From: an uncultured Clostridia bacterium
Lineage (GTDB): Bacteria; Bacillota; Clostridia; TANB77; CAG-508
Direction of reading: 5' to 3'
Assembly (NCBI GenBank): GCA_944387425.1
Contig: CALXEV010000014.1
Location: forward strand, 1 to 40,655
Length of the DNA: 40,655 nt
Shown here: positions 8,759-19,000 of the stretch, piece after piece
Numbering within the stretch: position 1 is the first letter of the stretch
Layout: every line of letters begins with the position of its first letter
The notes under the pieces: generated by a model
Told to the model about the DNA's origin: nothing
Database searches by the model: none
What the model saw: the letters and a program-made list of their open reading frames with translations, nothing else
Made by a program: the position numbers and the translations under genes

Positions 8759-9514
8759 ATGAAATTAATATCATGGAATGTAAATGGAATAAGAGCATGC
8801 TTAAATAAAGGGTTTAAAGATTTTTTTGAAAAAATAGATGCTGATATATTTTGTTTGCAAGAAACTAAATGTCAGCCAGACCAGATAGAATTAGAATTTG
8901 ATGGATATACAAGTTACTGGAATAGTGCAGAAAGAAAAGGATATTCAGGTACTGCAATATTTACAAAACAAAAGCCATTAAATGTAACATATGGTATAGG
9001 AATTGAAGAACATGACAAAGAGGGAAGAGTAATAACATTAGAATTTGAAAAATTTTATATGGTAACAATTTATACTCCAAATGCTAAAAGAGAATTAGAG
9101 CGACTTGATTATAGAATGGTATGGGAAGATGAAATTAGAAAATATTTATTAAAACTAAATGAAACGAAGCCAGTAATAATGTGTGGAGATTTAAATGTAG
9201 CTCATGAAGAAATAGATTTAAAAAATCCAAAAAGTAATAGAGGGAATGCAGGATTTACTGATGAAGAAAGAGCAAAAATGACAGAATTATTAAATGCAGG
9301 GTTCACTGATAGTTTCAGATATTTATATCCAGAAAAAACAGATGCTTATAGCTGGTGGTCATATATGGGAAAAGCAAGAGAGAAGAATATTGGTTGGAGA
9401 ATTGATTATTTTATAACTTCAAGGAATATAGAAAAAAACATAAAAGAAGCAAAAATATATCCAGATGTGTATGGAAGTGACCACTGTCCTGTAGGACTAG
9501 AAATTAATATTTAG
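8759..9514 (+). CDS. exoA: Exodeoxyribonuclease III / AP endonuclease (ExoA/Xth family)
   Basis: 251 aa, typical of the ExoA/Xth family. It cuts DNA 5' of abasic sites in base-excision repair. Motifs in order: SWNVNGIRA (residues 5-13), CLQETK with the metal ligand E35, GTAIFTK, CGDLNVAHEEIDL carrying the Asp/Asn active-site pair, WRIDYF, and SDHCP with D241/H242. The ATG at 8759 has AGGAGG 6 nt upstream. Any start further upstream would fall in or before the promoter. The permease gene follows after 17 nt with no terminator between, so both are probably on one transcript. Confidence 0.96.
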   Translation: MKLISWNVNGIRACLNKGFKDFFEKIDADIFCLQETKCQPDQIELEFDGYTSYWNSAERKGYSGTAIFTKQKPLNVTYGIGIEEHDKEGRVITLEFEKFYMVTIYTPNAKRELERLDYRMVWEDEIRKYLLKLNETKPVIMCGDLNVAHEEIDLKNPKSNRGNAGFTDEERAKMTELLNAGFTDSFRYLYPEKTDAYSWWSYMGKAREKNIGWRIDYFITSRNIEKNIKEAKIYPDVYGSDHCPVGLEINI

Positions 9515-9531
9515 GAAAGGGAATATAAATT

Positions 9532-10677
9532 ATGAAAGAGATTAAGAAAAATTTATCAAAATGGATGTACTGGTTTTTGTTAGGAGTTGCTATTATATTA
9601 GTATATAAGTTTTTGGATAATTTTACAGTTATAAGTAATACAATAGGTAACTTTCTAGACATTATAGCTCCATTTTTACTTGGAACATTAATAGCATATT
9701 TACTATATATACCAGCATCAAGAATAGAGAGAGGATTTAAAAAGTCAAAGGTTAAGTTTATAAATAAGAAAGCAAGAGGAATAAGTGTATTAATAACTTA
9801 TATTTTAGCTGTTTTATTAATAATTCTACTTGTAAATGTAATTTTACCTGTTGTAACTGAAAGTATTGTGGAATTAGTAAATAATTTTCAAAATTACTGG
9901 AATACATCAATTGAAAGATTAAATGAATTGCCAGAGGATTCGTTCTTAAAAAGTGAAATAGTAACAAATGCTATAAAAAGTGTTGGAGAAGCGATTAAGA
10001 ATATAGATATTAATAAATTTTTGAATCCAGAAAGAATAACTGGGTATGTAAAAAGTGCTTTAGGCGTAGCAAGTGGAATATTTGATGTATTTGTAACAAT
10101 AATTGTTTCAGTATATATATTACTTGGAAGAAGCAGTATAATTAATTTTTGCGAGAGATTAGGAACGGCCATATTAGATAATAAAACATCGAGAAAAGTA
10201 GGGCAATACTTTGACAGTACAAATAAAATATTTTTCAAATTCATTAGTAGCCAATTAATTGATGCAGTTGTAATGGGAATATTAGCAACTGTAGCAATGT
10301 CTATAATAGGAGTAAGATATTCAGTATTACTTGGATTTATGATAGGATTATTTAATATTATACCATATTTTGGTGCAATAATAGCTGTTGCAATAAGTAT
10401 CTTAATTACAATAATAACAGGAGGAATATCACAAGCAATTATAATGACAATTGTTGTGGTAATTTTACAACAAATAGATGCTAATATAATAAATCCAAAA
10501 ATAATAGGTAATTCACTAGAAATGAGTCCAATACTTATAATATTTGCAGTAACAGTTGGTGGAGCATATTTTGGAGTGCTAGGAATGTTCTTGGCTGTTC
10601 CAGTTGCCGCAGTTTTAAAAATTGTTGTTAATGACTATATAGAGTTAAAAAATAAAAGAAAAATTATAAGAGAATAG
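9532..10677 (+). CDS. AI-2E family (UPF0118/PerM) membrane permease
   Basis: 381 aa, strongly hydrophobic. There is a pair of N-terminal membrane segments (about residues 13-60), another at about 80-110, an amphipathic soluble stretch at about 115-180, then four or five segments from about 185 to 365. The C-terminal half has the family pattern: RYSVLLGFMIGLFNIIPYFG, then QQIDANIINPKIIG, and a final FLAVPVAA helix. The family includes the proposed AI-2 exporter TqsA and Na+/H+ antiporters, so the substrate cannot be set from sequence. RBS AAAGGG lies 10 nt upstream. Confidence 0.88.
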   Translation: MKEIKKNLSKWMYWFLLGVAIILVYKFLDNFTVISNTIGNFLDIIAPFLLGTLIAYLLYIPASRIERGFKKSKVKFINKKARGISVLITYILAVLLIILLVNVILPVVTESIVELVNNFQNYWNTSIERLNELPEDSFLKSEIVTNAIKSVGEAIKNIDINKFLNPERITGYVKSALGVASGIFDVFVTIIVSVYILLGRSSIINFCERLGTAILDNKTSRKVGQYFDSTNKIFFKFISSQLIDAVVMGILATVAMSIIGVRYSVLLGFMIGLFNIIPYFGAIIAVAISILITIITGGISQAIIMTIVVVILQQIDANIINPKIIGNSLEMSPILIIFAVTVGGAYFGVLGMFLAVPVAAVLKIVVNDYIELKNKRKIIRE

Positions 10678-10704
10678 AAAAATCATAAAAAATACAAAAA
10701 ACAC

Positions 10705-10733
10705 TTGCAATTTGCATAAGTGTATGTTAAAAT
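10705..10733 (+). promoter_or_regulatory. Possible promoter overlapping the palindrome downstream of the permease gene
   Basis: TTGCAA (10705-10710), 17-nt spacer, TAAAAT (10728-10733). Transcription would begin inside the 24-bp palindrome at 10735-10758. It could serve the rpn gene about 195 nt downstream, for which I see no better promoter. Confidence 0.4.
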
Positions 10734-10734
10734 C

Positions 10735-10768
10735 GAACCATACTAATTAGTATGGTTCAAATTTTTTT
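10735..10768 (+). terminator. 24-bp perfect palindrome followed by seven T
   Basis: Bases 10735-10758 are a perfect inverted repeat (half-site GAACCATACTAA). An AAA and T7 (10762-10768) follow, so it can act as the terminator of the exoA-permease unit. The perfect symmetry and the promoter-like hexamers just upstream also make it a possible operator. Confidence 0.7.
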
Positions 10769-10933
10769 ATCTATTTGAATTATTTTAAATCAAAATATTA
10801 AAATCAATAATTTAATTCTAAGATGCAAAAAAATTAAATAAAAACGAAAAACAATGTGTTAAAAAAATTTAGATTAACATGTTTATTAAACATACCCAAA
10901 ATATAAGCAAGGAGGCTGATAATAATAGAAAAA

Positions 10934-11911
10934 TTGAATGAAAAAAATAAATTAGTAATGAAAGATGATATAATGTTTAAAGCATTTTTCAGTAAAATAG
11001 GAAATGAAAAATTTCTAAAAGATTTTATAAGTGCAGTATTGGGAGAAAATATAAAAATAAGAAAAGTAATACATGACAAAAGACTAGAACAATTGGCTAG
11101 AGAATCAAAATATGGGGTACTAGATTTAGATGTAGAATTAGAAAATGGAAAACTTCTTAATATAGAAATGCAAATGCAAAACAATCAAAATATTGAAGAA
11201 AGAACTACATTCTATGCAAGCAAAAAAATAACTGAACAATTAGGACCAAAAGACAGATACGAAGATTTAAAACAAGTAATTGTAATAGTATTATTGAATT
11301 ATAATTTTTTGGAATTGCCTGAATATGTAACTAAAACAGTAAGAGTAGCAGAAAAACATAGAAAATATGAAATAAATAATGAAGTGACATATTACTACAT
11401 AGAATTAAAAAAATTTAGAAAAGGAAATCCAAATATGGAGGAACCATTAAACCAATGGCTAGCATTTATTGATATGGAAAGGGGAGATTTGCTAGATATG
11501 GCTAAAAAGAAAAATAAAGTTTTAGAGGAGGCATATGAAGAATATGAGGAACTAACAGGTACTGAAGAAGTAAAAAGATTGGCAGAAATAAGATTAATGT
11601 CACATTTGGAAGAACAAGCTGCTCTTGCTACAGCAAGAAGTAAAGGAATGGAACGAGGCATGAAAGAAGGATTAGAAGAAGGCAAAAGAAAAGGATTAGA
11701 GCAAGGAAAGAAAGAAGGTTTGGAGCAAGGAAAGAAAGAAGGTTTGGAGCAAGGAAAGAAAGAAGGTTTGGAGCAAGGAAAAAAAGAGAGTTCAAAGGAA
11801 ATAGCAATAAAAATGCTAAAAAGAAAAATGCCAATTGAAGAAATATCAGAAATAACAGGTTTAAGCGATAAAGAAATAAAAAAACTCTTGACAAAATGGA
11901 CAAGAATATGA
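10934..11911 (+). CDS. Rpn-family PD-(D/E)XK nuclease / putative transposase with C-terminal repeats
   Basis: About 325 aa. Family signature: KDDIMFKAFF near the start, then LDLDVELENG (D64, D66) and NIEMQMQ (E78, Q80), the D...ExQ version of the PD-(D/E)XK core, then RTTFYASK. E. coli Rpn proteins are nucleases that raise recombination, and recent work describes them as phage-defence toxins held by their own C-terminal fragment. The tail (residues about 238-285) is a helical xGxx repeat, then a lysine-rich end resembling a short helix-turn-helix (EEISEITGLSDKEIKKLL). The start is odd: GGAGG (10911-10915) is 18 nt from the TTG at 10934. The in-frame codons at a better distance are ATA (10922, 10925), so either a rare ATA start is used or the start has been lost. 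A leader with no other ORF precedes it. Confidence 0.82.
   Translation: MNEKNKLVMKDDIMFKAFFSKIGNEKFLKDFISAVLGENIKIRKVIHDKRLEQLARESKYGVLDLDVELENGKLLNIEMQMQNNQNIEERTTFYASKKITEQLGPKDRYEDLKQVIVIVLLNYNFLELPEYVTKTVRVAEKHRKYEINNEVTYYYIELKKFRKGNPNMEEPLNQWLAFIDMERGDLLDMAKKKNKVLEEAYEEYEELTGTEEVKRLAEIRLMSHLEEQAALATARSKGMERGMKEGLEEGKRKGLEQGKKEGLEQGKKEGLEQGKKEGLEQGKKESSKEIAIKMLKRKMPIEEISEITGLSDKEIKKLLTKWTRI
11498..11911 (+). CDS. Candidate internal RpnS-like product inside the rpn gene
   Basis: An in-frame ATG at 11498 (codon 189 of the long product, protein start MAKKKNKVLEEAYEEY) is preceded by AAAGGGGAG (11478-11486), 11 nt upstream. This is a better SD/start pair than the one at the start of the long ORF. 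It would give a 137-residue protein lacking the nuclease core and carrying the repeat helix. Other in-frame starts are at 11648 and 11660; 11660 has AAAGGA 12 nt upstream. In E. coli, separately translated C-terminal RpnS proteins bind and inhibit the full-length RpnL. Separate translation here is inferred. Confidence 0.4.
   Translation: MAKKKNKVLEEAYEEYEELTGTEEVKRLAEIRLMSHLEEQAALATARSKGMERGMKEGLEEGKRKGLEQGKKEGLEQGKKEGLEQGKKEGLEQGKKESSKEIAIKMLKRKMPIEEISEITGLSDKEIKKLLTKWTRI
11693..11788 (+). repeat. Four 24-bp tandem repeats inside the rpn gene
   Basis: Units at 11693-11716, 11717-11740, 11741-11764 and 11765-11788 each encode GLEQGKKE. Units 2 and 3 are identical in DNA; units 1 and 4 differ by a few synonymous changes. 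At protein level this is a 4-residue xGxx pattern doubled. The near-identity suggests recent expansion, so copy number may vary between strains. Confidence 0.93.
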
Positions 11912-11939
11912 TATGATAATAGGCGTATAATTTACGAAA

Positions 11940-11985
11940 ATGGAAGTATTAAGCAATTTTTTTTACAAAAACTTCCATAATTTTT
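11940..11985 (+). terminator. Probable terminator after rpn
   Basis: An 8-bp stem ATGGAAGT (11940-11947) with ACTTCCAT (11971-11978), a long A/T-rich 23-nt loop, then AA and five T. The loop is large for an intrinsic terminator. Confidence 0.55.
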
Positions 11986-12056
11986 ATTCATAAGAAATTA
12001 GAAAGATAAGAATTAAGTATATTCAAAATAAGGTAGAGAAAATTGTAAAAGCAGAC

Positions 12057-12154
12057 AAGGCTCAAAACCTTACAGAGATATATTTTAAGAGGGGATTTTT
12101 CTAAGTCAAAAGAAGTGCTATTAAGCACAAAAAATTTCTGCTTAAATAATTTTT
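12057..12154 (+). promoter_or_regulatory. rpoB leader with mutually exclusive hairpins
   Basis: A small hairpin AAGG/CCTT lies at 12057-12071. Nearer the gene, GTGCT (12115-12119) can pair with AGCAC (12124-12128). The overlapping TTAAGCA (12121-12127) can instead pair with TGCTTAA (12139-12145), which is followed by a U-rich run ending in five T (12150-12154) just before the RBS. The second hairpin looks like a weak terminator, the first its antiterminator. No convincing -35/-10 pair is visible between 11986 and 12056. Confidence 0.4.
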
Positions 12155-12168
12155 AAGGAGTGATTTAT

Positions 12169-15100
12169 TTGAATATCAAAGAAGTCAAATACGAGAGAAC
12201 AACTCGTAAAGATTTTTCAAAAGTTGGTGACTACATTGAAATGCCAAATCTTATACAAGTCCAAAAAGATTCATATGACTGGTTTGTAGAAGAAGGATTA
12301 GGAGAAGTATTAAAAGACATATCACCAATTGTTGACTACTCAGGAAATTTAGTTCTTGAATTTTTCGATTATTACATGGAAGACAAAACTAAATACACAC
12401 TAGAAGAAGCAAAAGAAAGAGATGCAACATATTCAACAAGATTGCATGTTAAAGTTAGATTAATAAACCGTGAAACAGGAGAAATAAAAGAACAAGAAAT
12501 CTATTTAGGTGATTTTCCACTAATGACAGACAGTGGAACATTCATAATAAATGGAGCTGAAAGAGTAGTAGTAAGCCAATTAGTACGTTCACCAGGATGT
12601 TACTATGATGAAATATTTGACACAAAAACAGGAAAGAAAACATACACATCTACAGTAATGCCATTAAGAGGAGCATGGATAGAATATGAAACAGATGGAA
12701 ATGACATGTTCTGGGTACGTGTGGATAGAACAAGAAAAATCCCTGTAACAACATTATTAAGAGCAATTGGAATAGTGTCAGATGACCAAATAAGATCATT
12801 ATTTGGAGAAGAAAACTTACTTGAAACAACAATACAAAAAGACACAATAAAAACAGGTGAAGACGCATTAATCGAAATTTACAAAAAATTAAGACCAGGT
12901 GAATTACCAACTGTAGAAGCAGCAAGAGGATTATTTAACGGATTATTTTTTGATAATAGAAGATATGACTTAGCAAAAGTCGGAAGATTTAAATTCAACC
13001 AAAAATTAGGATTAGCAAATAGAATAAAAAATCAAGTAGCATTTGAAGATATAATGGATAAAGAAACAGGAGAAGTATTTGTTTCTGCTGGAGAAATAAT
13101 AACACCAGATGTAGCAGAAGAAATTCAAAATGCTGGAATAAATGTAGTTGATGTTAAAATATCTGACAAAAAAGTAAGAGTTATAGGAAATGGAACAGTA
13201 AATATCTATAAAGTATTATCAGATGTAGACTTTGGAAAAGTACATTTCAAAGAAAATGTAAATTATGAGGTATTAAAAAATATATTAGATAATACTGACA
13301 AAAAAGACTTAGTAAAAGTTATAAAAGAAAGATATGATGAATTAGTACCAAAACATATTACAACAGAAGATATGATTGCATCAGTTAACTATTTAATAAA
13401 CATGTATCATGGTTTAGGTGAAAAAGATGATATAGATCATTTAGCAAACCGTAGAATTAGATGTGTAGGAGAACTTCTACAAAACCAATTTAGAATTGGT
13501 TTAACAAGACTTGAAAGAGTAGTTCGTGAAAGAATGACAATACAAGACTTAGATGTTGTTACACCACAAACATTAATAAACACAAAACCAATAACATCAT
13601 CAATAAGAGAATTCTTTGGAAGTTCACAATTATCACAATTCATGGATCAAACAAACCCACTTTCAGAATTAACACATAAAAGAAGAATTTCAGCATTAGG
13701 GCCTGGAGGACTTTCAAGAGAAAGAGCTGGATTTGAGGTTCGTGATATACATTATACACATTATGGTAGATTATGTCCAATAGAATCACCAGAAGGACCA
13801 AACATAGGACTAATTTCAGCATTATCATCATTTGCAAAAATAAATGAATATGGATTTATCGAAACGCCATATAGAAAAATAGACCCAGAAACACATAGAG
13901 TTACAGATATTGTTGAATATATGAGTGCAGACGTAGAAGATAACTACATAATAGCACAAGCATCTGAACCTATGGATGAAAATGGAGAATTTATAAATAA
14001 ACGTATTCGTGTAAGACATAGAAACGAAATAATAGAAGTAGACAAAGAATTAGTACAATATATAGATGTATCACCAAAACAGTTAGTATCAATAGCTGCA
14101 GCAATGATACCATTCTTAGAGCATGATGATGCAAAGAGAGCCCTAATGGGTGCAAACATGCAACGTCAAGCAGTACCATTAATGCTTACAGAAGCACCAA
14201 TAGTAGGAACAGGTATAGAATATAGAGCTGCTAAAGATTCTGGAATATTAGTTTTAGCAGAAGATGACGGAGTTGTAGAAAAAGTTACAGGTGATAGTAT
14301 CACAATGAAATACAAAAATGGAAAGACAGTAGTACATAAACTTCGTAAATTCAAAAGAACAAATGGTGGAACATGTATAAACCAAAAACCAATTGTTTCA
14401 AAAGGAGAAAAAGTTAAAAAAGGAGAAGCTATTGCTGATGGACCATCAACAAAAGATGGAGAAATGGCATTAGGTAAAAACGTGTTAATAGCATTCTCAA
14501 CATGGGAAGGTTATAACTACGAAGATGCTATCCTTTTAAATGAAAGATTAGTACAAGAAGATGTATTTACATCAATACATATAGAAGAATATGATTGTGA
14601 ATGTCGTGATACTAAACTAGGAGCAGAAGAAATAACAAGAGATATACCAAATGTTGGTGATGACTCATTAAAAGACCTAGATGAAAACGGAATAATCAGA
14701 ATAGGAGCAGAAGTAAGACCAGGAGATATATTAGTTGGTAAGGTAACTCCAAAAGGAGAAACAGAACTAACAGCAGAAGAAAGATTACTTCGTGCGATAT
14801 TTGGAGAAAAAGCTAGAGAAGTAAGAGATACATCACTTCGTGTACCACATGGAGAAGCTGGAACAATAGTTGATGTAAAAATATTCACAAGAGATAATTC
14901 AGAAGAATTAGGACCTGGAGTAAACCAAGTTATTAGATGTTATATTGCAACAAAGAGAAAAATCTCTGTTGGAGATAAAATGGCAGGACGTCATGGTAAT
15001 AAAGGTGTTATTTCAAGAATATTACCAACAGAAGATATGCCATTCTTACCAGATGGAACACCAGTGGATATATTATTAAACCCATTAGGTGTACCATCAC

Positions 15101-15912
15101 GTATGAACTTGGGTCAAGTACTTGAAGTGCACTTAGGTGCTGCTGCAAGAGAATTAGGATGGAAAGTTTCAACACCAGTATTTGATGGTGCTTCAGAAAC
15201 AGAAATTGAAGAATTATTAAAAGAAGCAGGATTATCACCAGATGGAAAATCAATTCTTTATGATGGAAGAACTGGAGAACCATTTGATAAGCCAATAACA
15301 GTTGGTGTAATGTATATGTTAAAACTACATCACTTAGTAGATGATAAAATACATGCTCGTTCAACAGGACCATATGCATTAGTAACACAACAACCACTAG
15401 GAGGAAAAGCTCAATTTGGTGGACAACGTTTCGGAGAAATGGAAGTTTGGGCACTAGAAGCATATGGAGCAGCTTATACACTACAAGAAATATTAACTGT
15501 AAAATCAGATGATGTTGTAGGACGTGTAAAAGCTTATGAAGCAATTGTTAAAGGTGAAAATATTCCTGAACCAGGAGTACCAGAAAGCTTCAAAGTATTA
15601 GTAAAAGAATTACAAGCAATAGGATTAGATATCAAATTGTATTCAGAAGATAATCAAGAATTAGAATTAAAAGAGCATATTGAAGACGGTATTGATTATG
15701 ATGAAAGTGAAACTGGAAAAGCATTAACAGAAGATGATGTTTTAATTCATGAAGATTTAGAAGATGGTTTCACAGAGGAAGAAATGCAAGATGATGAAGA
15801 TGACAGTGATGATGACCTATTCAATAGTGATGAATTAGAAGATGATGAAAGCATTTATGATAATGACTTAGCTAATGATAATCTTGATAATGATGATGAC
15901 ATAATCGAGTAA
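12169..15912 (+). CDS. rpoB: DNA-directed RNA polymerase subunit beta
   Basis: 1247 aa. The start is TTG at 12169, 8 nt after AAGGAG (12155-12160). A GTG at 12160 overlaps that SD and is rejected. The rifampicin pocket is intact and of the susceptible type: it runs from about S485, with D493, H503 and S508 matching E. coli D516, H526 and S531. Further hallmarks: the [16 protein letters not shown] segment, GRHGNKGV, and the C-terminal [24 protein letters not shown]. After residue about 1190 there is an unusual Asp/Glu-rich tail of about 55 residues that ends the protein. The rplKAJL genes that usually precede rpoB are absent; the rpn gene lies upstream instead. Confidence 0.98.
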   Translation: MNIKEVKYERTTRKDFSKVGDYIEMPNLIQVQKDSYDWFVEEGLGEVLKDISPIVDYSGNLVLEFFDYYMEDKTKYTLEEAKERDATYSTRLHVKVRLINRETGEIKEQEIYLGDFPLMTDSGTFIINGAERVVVSQLVRSPGCYYDEIFDTKTGKKTYTSTVMPLRGAWIEYETDGNDMFWVRVDRTRKIPVTTLLRAIGIVSDDQIRSLFGEENLLETTIQKDTIKTGEDALIEIYKKLRPGELPTVEAARGLFNGLFFDNRRYDLAKVGRFKFNQKLGLANRIKNQVAFEDIMDKETGEVFVSAGEIITPDVAEEIQNAGINVVDVKISDKKVRVIGNGTVNIYKVLSDVDFGKVHFKENVNYEVLKNILDNTDKKDLVKVIKERYDELVPKHITTEDMIASVNYLINMYHGLGEKDDIDHLANRRIRCVGELLQNQFRIGLTRLERVVRERMTIQDLDVVTPQTLINTKPITSSIREFFGSSQLSQFMDQTNPLSELTHKRRISALGPGGLSRERAGFEVRDIHYTHYGRLCPIESPEGPNIGLISALSSFAKINEYGFIETPYRKIDPETHRVTDIVEYMSADVEDNYIIAQASEPMDENGEFINKRIRVRHRNEIIEVDKELVQYIDVSPKQLVSIAAAMIPFLEHDDAKRALMGANMQRQAVPLMLTEAPIVGTGIEYRAAKDSGILVLAEDDGVVEKVTGDSITMKYKNGKTVVHKLRKFKRTNGGTCINQKPIVSKGEKVKKGEAIADGPSTKDGEMALGKNVLIAFSTWEGYNYEDAILLNERLVQEDVFTSIHIEEYDCECRDTKLGAEEITRDIPNVGDDSLKDLDENGIIRIGAEVRPGDILVGKVTPKGETELTAEERLLRAIFGEKAREVRDTSLRVPHGEAGTIVDVKIFTRDNSEELGPGVNQVIRCYIATKRKISVGDKMAGRHGNKGVISRILPTEDMPFLPDGTPVDILLNPLGVPSRMNLGQVLEVHLGAAARELGWKVSTPVFDGASETEIEELLKEAGLSPDGKSILYDGRTGEPFDKPITVGVMYMLKLHHLVDDKIHARSTGPYALVTQQPLGGKAQFGGQRFGEMEVWALEAYGAAYTLQEILTVKSDDVVGRVKAYEAIVKGENIPEPGVPESFKVLVKELQAIGLDIKLYSEDNQELELKEHIEDGIDYDESETGKALTEDDVLIHEDLEDGFTEEEMQDDEDDSDDDLFNSDELEDDESIYDNDLANDNLDNDDDIIE

Positions 15913-15929
15913 AAAAATTCAATTGAATA

Positions 15930-16007
15930 AATTCTCAAAAGTATTAATGCGACATTAAAATTTGCAGGAGCAGTGGGTAGTCATTAATACTGTTTGAGAA
16001 TTACCCA
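15930..16007 (+). promoter_or_regulatory. Long intercistronic hairpin with possible pseudoknot between rpoB and rpoC
   Basis: A 20-bp stem (15930-15949 with 15982-16002) has a single bulged base on the 3' arm and encloses a 32-nt loop. No T run follows, so it is not a terminator. Within the loop TGGGTA (15974-15979) is exactly complementary to TACCCA (16002-16007) directly 3' of the stem, which would make an H-type pseudoknot sharing one base at the junction. The rpoC RBS starts 11 nt further on. It could be an RNase III or RNase Y processing site, or regulate rpoC translation. Confidence 0.8.
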
Positions 16008-16038
16008 ATAAATTAGAGAAGGGGGACATCTAATAAAG

Positions 16039-19000
16039 ATGGATGAATTAGAAATATTCAACAAATTAAAAATAGGAATAGCATCAGATGAGAAAATAAG
16101 AGAATGGTCAAAAGGTGAAGTAAAAAAGCCAGAAACTATAAATTATAGAACATTAAAACCAGAAAAAGATGGACTATTCTGTGAAAAAATCTTCGGACCA
16201 ACAAAAGACTGGGAATGCCATTGTGGTAAATATAAAAGAGTAAGATATAAAGGAATAGTTTGTGATAGATGTGGGGTAGAAGTTACAAAATCAAAAGTAA
16301 GAAGAGAAAGAATGGGACATATCGAACTTGCTGCACCAGTAGCACATATTTGGTATTTTAAAGGAATACCAAGTAGAATAGCCTTAATGCTAGATATATC
16401 ACCACGTAATCTAGAAAAAGTAATTTACTTTGCATCATATATCGTAACAGATAAAGGAACTTCAGGATTAGAAAAATGCCAAGTATTAAATGAAAAAGAA
16501 TATAATGAAGCAGAACAAAAATATGGTAAGAAATCATTTAAGGCAGAAATGGGTGCAGAACCAATAAGAAAATTACTTGAAGAAATTGATTTAGACAAAT
16601 TAATAAAAAGTATCAGAAAAGAACTTGAAAAAGCAAGTGAACAAAGAAAAGCAAAACTTATAAAGAGATTAGATACAGTAGAAGCATTCAAAATGTCAGG
16701 AAATAGACCTGAATGGATGATTATGAATGTTATACCAGTTATTCCACCAGATTTAAGACCTATGGTTCAATTAGATGGTGGTAGATTTGCAACATCAGAT
16801 ATAAACGACTTATATAGAAGAGTTATAAACAGAAATAACAGATTGAAAAGATTACTTGAGTTAGGAGCACCAGAAATAATTGTAAGAAATGAAAAAAGAA
16901 TGCTACAAGAATCTGTAGATGCTTTAATAGATAACTCAAGACGTGGAAGACCTGTTACAGGAGCTGGAAACAGACCATTAAAATCTTTATCAGATTTATT
17001 AAAAGGAAAACAAGGTAGATTCCGTCAAAACTTATTAGGAAAACGTGTTGACTATTCAGGACGTTCAGTAATAGTTGTAGGACCAGAATTAAAAATTTAT
17101 CAATGTGGACTTCCAAAGGAAATGGCAATAGAATTATTCAAACCATTTGTAATGAGAGAATTAGTTGGAAGACATTTAGCACACAATATTAAAAGTGCAA
17201 AAAGAATGGTAGAAAGACTAAGCCCAGAAGTATGGGGAATACTTGAAGAAGTAATAAAAGACCATCCAGTAATGCTAAACCGTGCTCCTACATTGCACAG
17301 ATTAGGTATTCAAGCGTTTGAACCTGTATTAGTAGAAGGTAGAGCAATAAAATTACATGCATTAGTATGTGAGGCATTTAATGCTGACTTCGATGGTGAC
17401 CAAATGGCTGTGCATTTACCATTAACACCAGAAGCACAAGCAGAAGCAAGATATTTAATGCTTGCAACAAACAACTTATTAAAACCACAAGATGGTAAGC
17501 CAGTAGCAGTACCAAGACTAGACATGATATTAGGAAGCTACTATTTAACAATGACACTAGATGGAGAGCTTGGAGAAGGAAAATACTTCAAAGACCCAGA
17601 TGAGGCATTGATGGCTTTCCAAAATAAAGCAGTAGGAATTCATGCAAAAATCTTTGTAAGAGTAACAAAGGAAATTAATGGAAAAATTAAACAACAAAAA
17701 ATTCCTACAAGTGTTGGAAGAATTATATTCAACCAAGGAATACCACAAGACTTAGGATTTATAGATAGAGAAAAAGATCCATTCCAATACGAAATTGATT
17801 TCCCAGTAATGAAAAAATCAATGGGAACAATAATAGAAAGAGTTATAGAAAAACACGGACTTACAGAATCAGCTGAAGTAATAGATTATATTAAAGCATT
17901 AGGATTCAAATATTCAACATTAGCAGGAATAACATTCTCAGTAGCAGATGTTGAAGTTCCAGAAGCTAAAAAAGATATAATTGCACAAGCTGAAAAAGAA
18001 GTAGAAAAAGTTAGAAACCAATATAGAAGAGGTTTAATAACTGATGATGAAAGATATAAAACAGTTATCAATATTTGGGAAAAGGCAACAAATGATGTAA
18101 GTAAAGCGATGGAAGAAAACTTTGATGATTTAAACCCAATATATATGATGGTAAAATCAGGTGCCCGTGGTAACATGAACCAATTAAGACAAATTGCAGG
18201 TATGCGTGGACTTATGGCAAGTACGACAGGTAAAGCTGTTGAAATACCTATCAAATCTTGTTTCCGTGAAGGTCTAGATGCTCTAGAATACTTTATATCT
18301 TCACACGGTGCTCGTAAAGGACTTTCAGATACAGCTTTAAGAACAGCTGACTCTGGATACTTAACAAGAAGACTTGTAGATGTATCACAAGATATAATAG
18401 TAAGAGAAGAAGATTGTGGAACTACAAATGGATTAATGCTAGAAGCTATAAAAGATGGAAATCAAGTACTTGAACCATTAGAAGAAAGACTAGAAGGAAG
18501 ATATCCATTAAACGATATAGTTCATCCAGAAACAGGAGAACTAATTGTAGATACAAACACAATGATTAACAAAGAAATTGCTAAGAAGATTGTTGATGCA
18601 GGAATTACACAAGTTGTAGTACGTTCAGTAATTGGATGTAGAAGTAAACATGGTGTTTGTCAAAAATGTTATGGTATGGGACTAGCAAGAAGAGATAAAG
18701 TTTCAATAGGAGAAGCTGTAGGTATAATAGCTGCTCAATCAATAGGTGAACCAGGTACACAGTTAACCATGAGAACAATTCACTCTGGTGGTGTTGCTGG
18801 TGTAGCAGATATTACACAAGGTCTTCCTAGAGTTGAAGAATTATTCGAAGCTAGAAAACCAAAGGGAGTTGCAGTAATTACAGAAATAGATGGTACTGTA
18901 AAAATTTCAGAAACAAAGAAAAAGAAAGAAGTAATAGTAACATCAAAAGACAATTCAAAATCTTATACAATACCATTTGGTTCAAAATTAAAAGTAAAAG

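Noticed and set aside
11526..11550. AGAGGAGG with nearby ATG codons inside rpn as an internal start
   Set aside because: Both ATGs are out of frame with rpn and meet a stop within a few codons.
11693..11788. CRISPR-like array
   Set aside because: The repeats are contiguous 24-bp units inside a reading frame, without spacers. Likewise the 13-bp triplet at 6703-6741 has no spacers.
11912..12056. rpoB promoter
   Set aside because: Several A/T-rich hexamers are present but no -35/-10 pair with acceptable spacing, so no call was made.
15008..15544. Minus-strand ORF of 178 codons opposite rpoB
   Set aside because: Leu/His-rich shadow of conserved rpoB sequence.
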